From G963674665 sp964609625 (lineage in GTDB: Bacteria; Desulfobacterota; Desulfovibrionia; Desulfovibrionales; Desulfovibrionaceae), in contig CAZSRS010000068.1 of NCBI GenBank assembly GCA_964609625.1, forward strand, positions 1 to 12,758: a stretch of 12,758 nt of DNA, written 5' to 3'. Below the pieces are notes generated by a model. That model worked only from the letters and a program-made list of their open reading frames with translations. It was not told the DNA's origin and ran no database searches. Position 1 is the stretch's first letter. Each line of letters opens with the position of its first letter. Made by a program: the position numbers and the translations under genes. Below are positions 12,333 through 12,758 of this stretch, piece after piece.

Positions 12333-12758
12333 GTGGGGGAGGTATGCACGAACAGAGCGACGAAACGCGATGCGAAAGAAGGGAAATCAGAGAGACGGAA
12401 TGCAGTCCACAGAATCATGTGGGATGCCTGGGGCCGTTACGCGGCAACGCAACGGAGCCTCATGCGCGCCATTACCTTGGAGTTCGAAAGTAAGGGACAG
12501 AGCACAATGCTTCTGGGGGAATCGGAACTGGTGAAGGAGATGTTCTACCACATCCTGCACAACGCCATGCAGTTCGCCAGAGAGGAGTGCCGCATCCTGG
12601 TCCAGTGCCTCAGGGTGGGGGGCAAGACCCAGATCGCCATTTCCGACAATGGTCGCGGCATGTCGGCGCGAACCGGGGCAGGGGTCTGCGAACCATTCTT
12701 TCAGGGTAAGCGATCACGGGGTCTAGACTTTCTCTAAATAGTGCACATTTTTTGTCTA
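12333..12758 (+). pseudogene. Histidine-kinase ATPase domain, apparently frameshifted, runs off window
   Basis: The frame encodes an HATPase_c domain: N box FYHILHNAMQFA (Asn77), G1 box SDNGRGM (Asp105, Gly107, Gly109) and F-box-like CEPFFQGK (120-126). It then ends abnormally as RGLDFL and TAA (12735-12737). Adding one G near 12726 gives RGLGLSLNSAHFLS, a proper G2 box (GLGL) continuing to the window edge, so a 1-nt deletion or sequencing error is likely. Only about 50 residues precede the ATPase fold, with no recognisable dimerisation/His-phosphorylation helix or sensor domain, and the GTG at 12333 lacks a well-spaced Shine-Dalgarno, so the 5' end also seems lost. It is divergent from the response regulator. 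It could be a decayed partner kinase or a short ATPase protein. Confidence 0.6.

Noticed and set aside
1..12758. CRISPR arrays, tRNA or rRNA genes, insertion sequences
   Set aside because: I found no regularly spaced repeats, no tRNA cloverleaf, no rRNA sequence and no transposase motifs. The repeats present are short regulatory palindromes or hairpins.

Overview
The window comes from a dissimilatory sulfate-reducing bacterium, most likely of the order Desulfovibrionales. The coding DNA is GC-rich. Its core is the sulfate-activation and APS-reduction module: sat (ATP sulfurylase, 5' half only, minus strand) diverges from aprB-aprA (APS reductase), followed on the plus strand by qmoA-qmoB-qmoC (the membrane complex that delivers quinol electrons to APS reductase) and a qmoD-type gene. 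All these were assigned from protein motifs read in the sequence; the taxonomic placement is inference from gene content and protein similarity.

Layout. 1-661: sat, cut by the window edge inside its nucleotide-binding motif. 662-1539: an 880-bp divergent control region. It holds a sat promoter candidate and a strong apr promoter that share an 11-nt block at their -35 elements, a Rex-like operator over the apr -10, and a 353-nt apr leader. Inside that leader a 49-codon, Cys-containing ORF with a near-perfect Shine-Dalgarno runs straight through an intrinsic terminator (1360-1398) placed before aprB; this looks like a transcription attenuator. 1540-4095: aprBA, ended by a strong terminator (4105-4139) and a run of further hairpins. 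4389-9943: qmoABC and qmoD, ended by a terminator at 9967-10005.

10027-11988 (minus strand, convergent with qmoD): a LuxR/NarL-type response regulator followed after 27 nt by a 404-residue protein with two ferredoxin-like clusters and two CCG domains (GlcF/HdrD type). 11989-12332: an AT-richer control region with palindromes, an extended -10 for the regulator and a possible 55-residue ORF. 12333-12758: the ATPase domain of a histidine kinase, apparently frameshifted in its G2 box and running off the right edge.

How it works together: Sat makes APS from sulfate and ATP, AprAB reduces APS to sulfite and AMP, and QmoABC links the menaquinone pool to AprAB. The most interesting non-coding feature is the apr leader. 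It could tie apr transcription to redox state (Rex-like site) and to translation of a leader peptide (attenuator); both roles are inferences from sequence structure.
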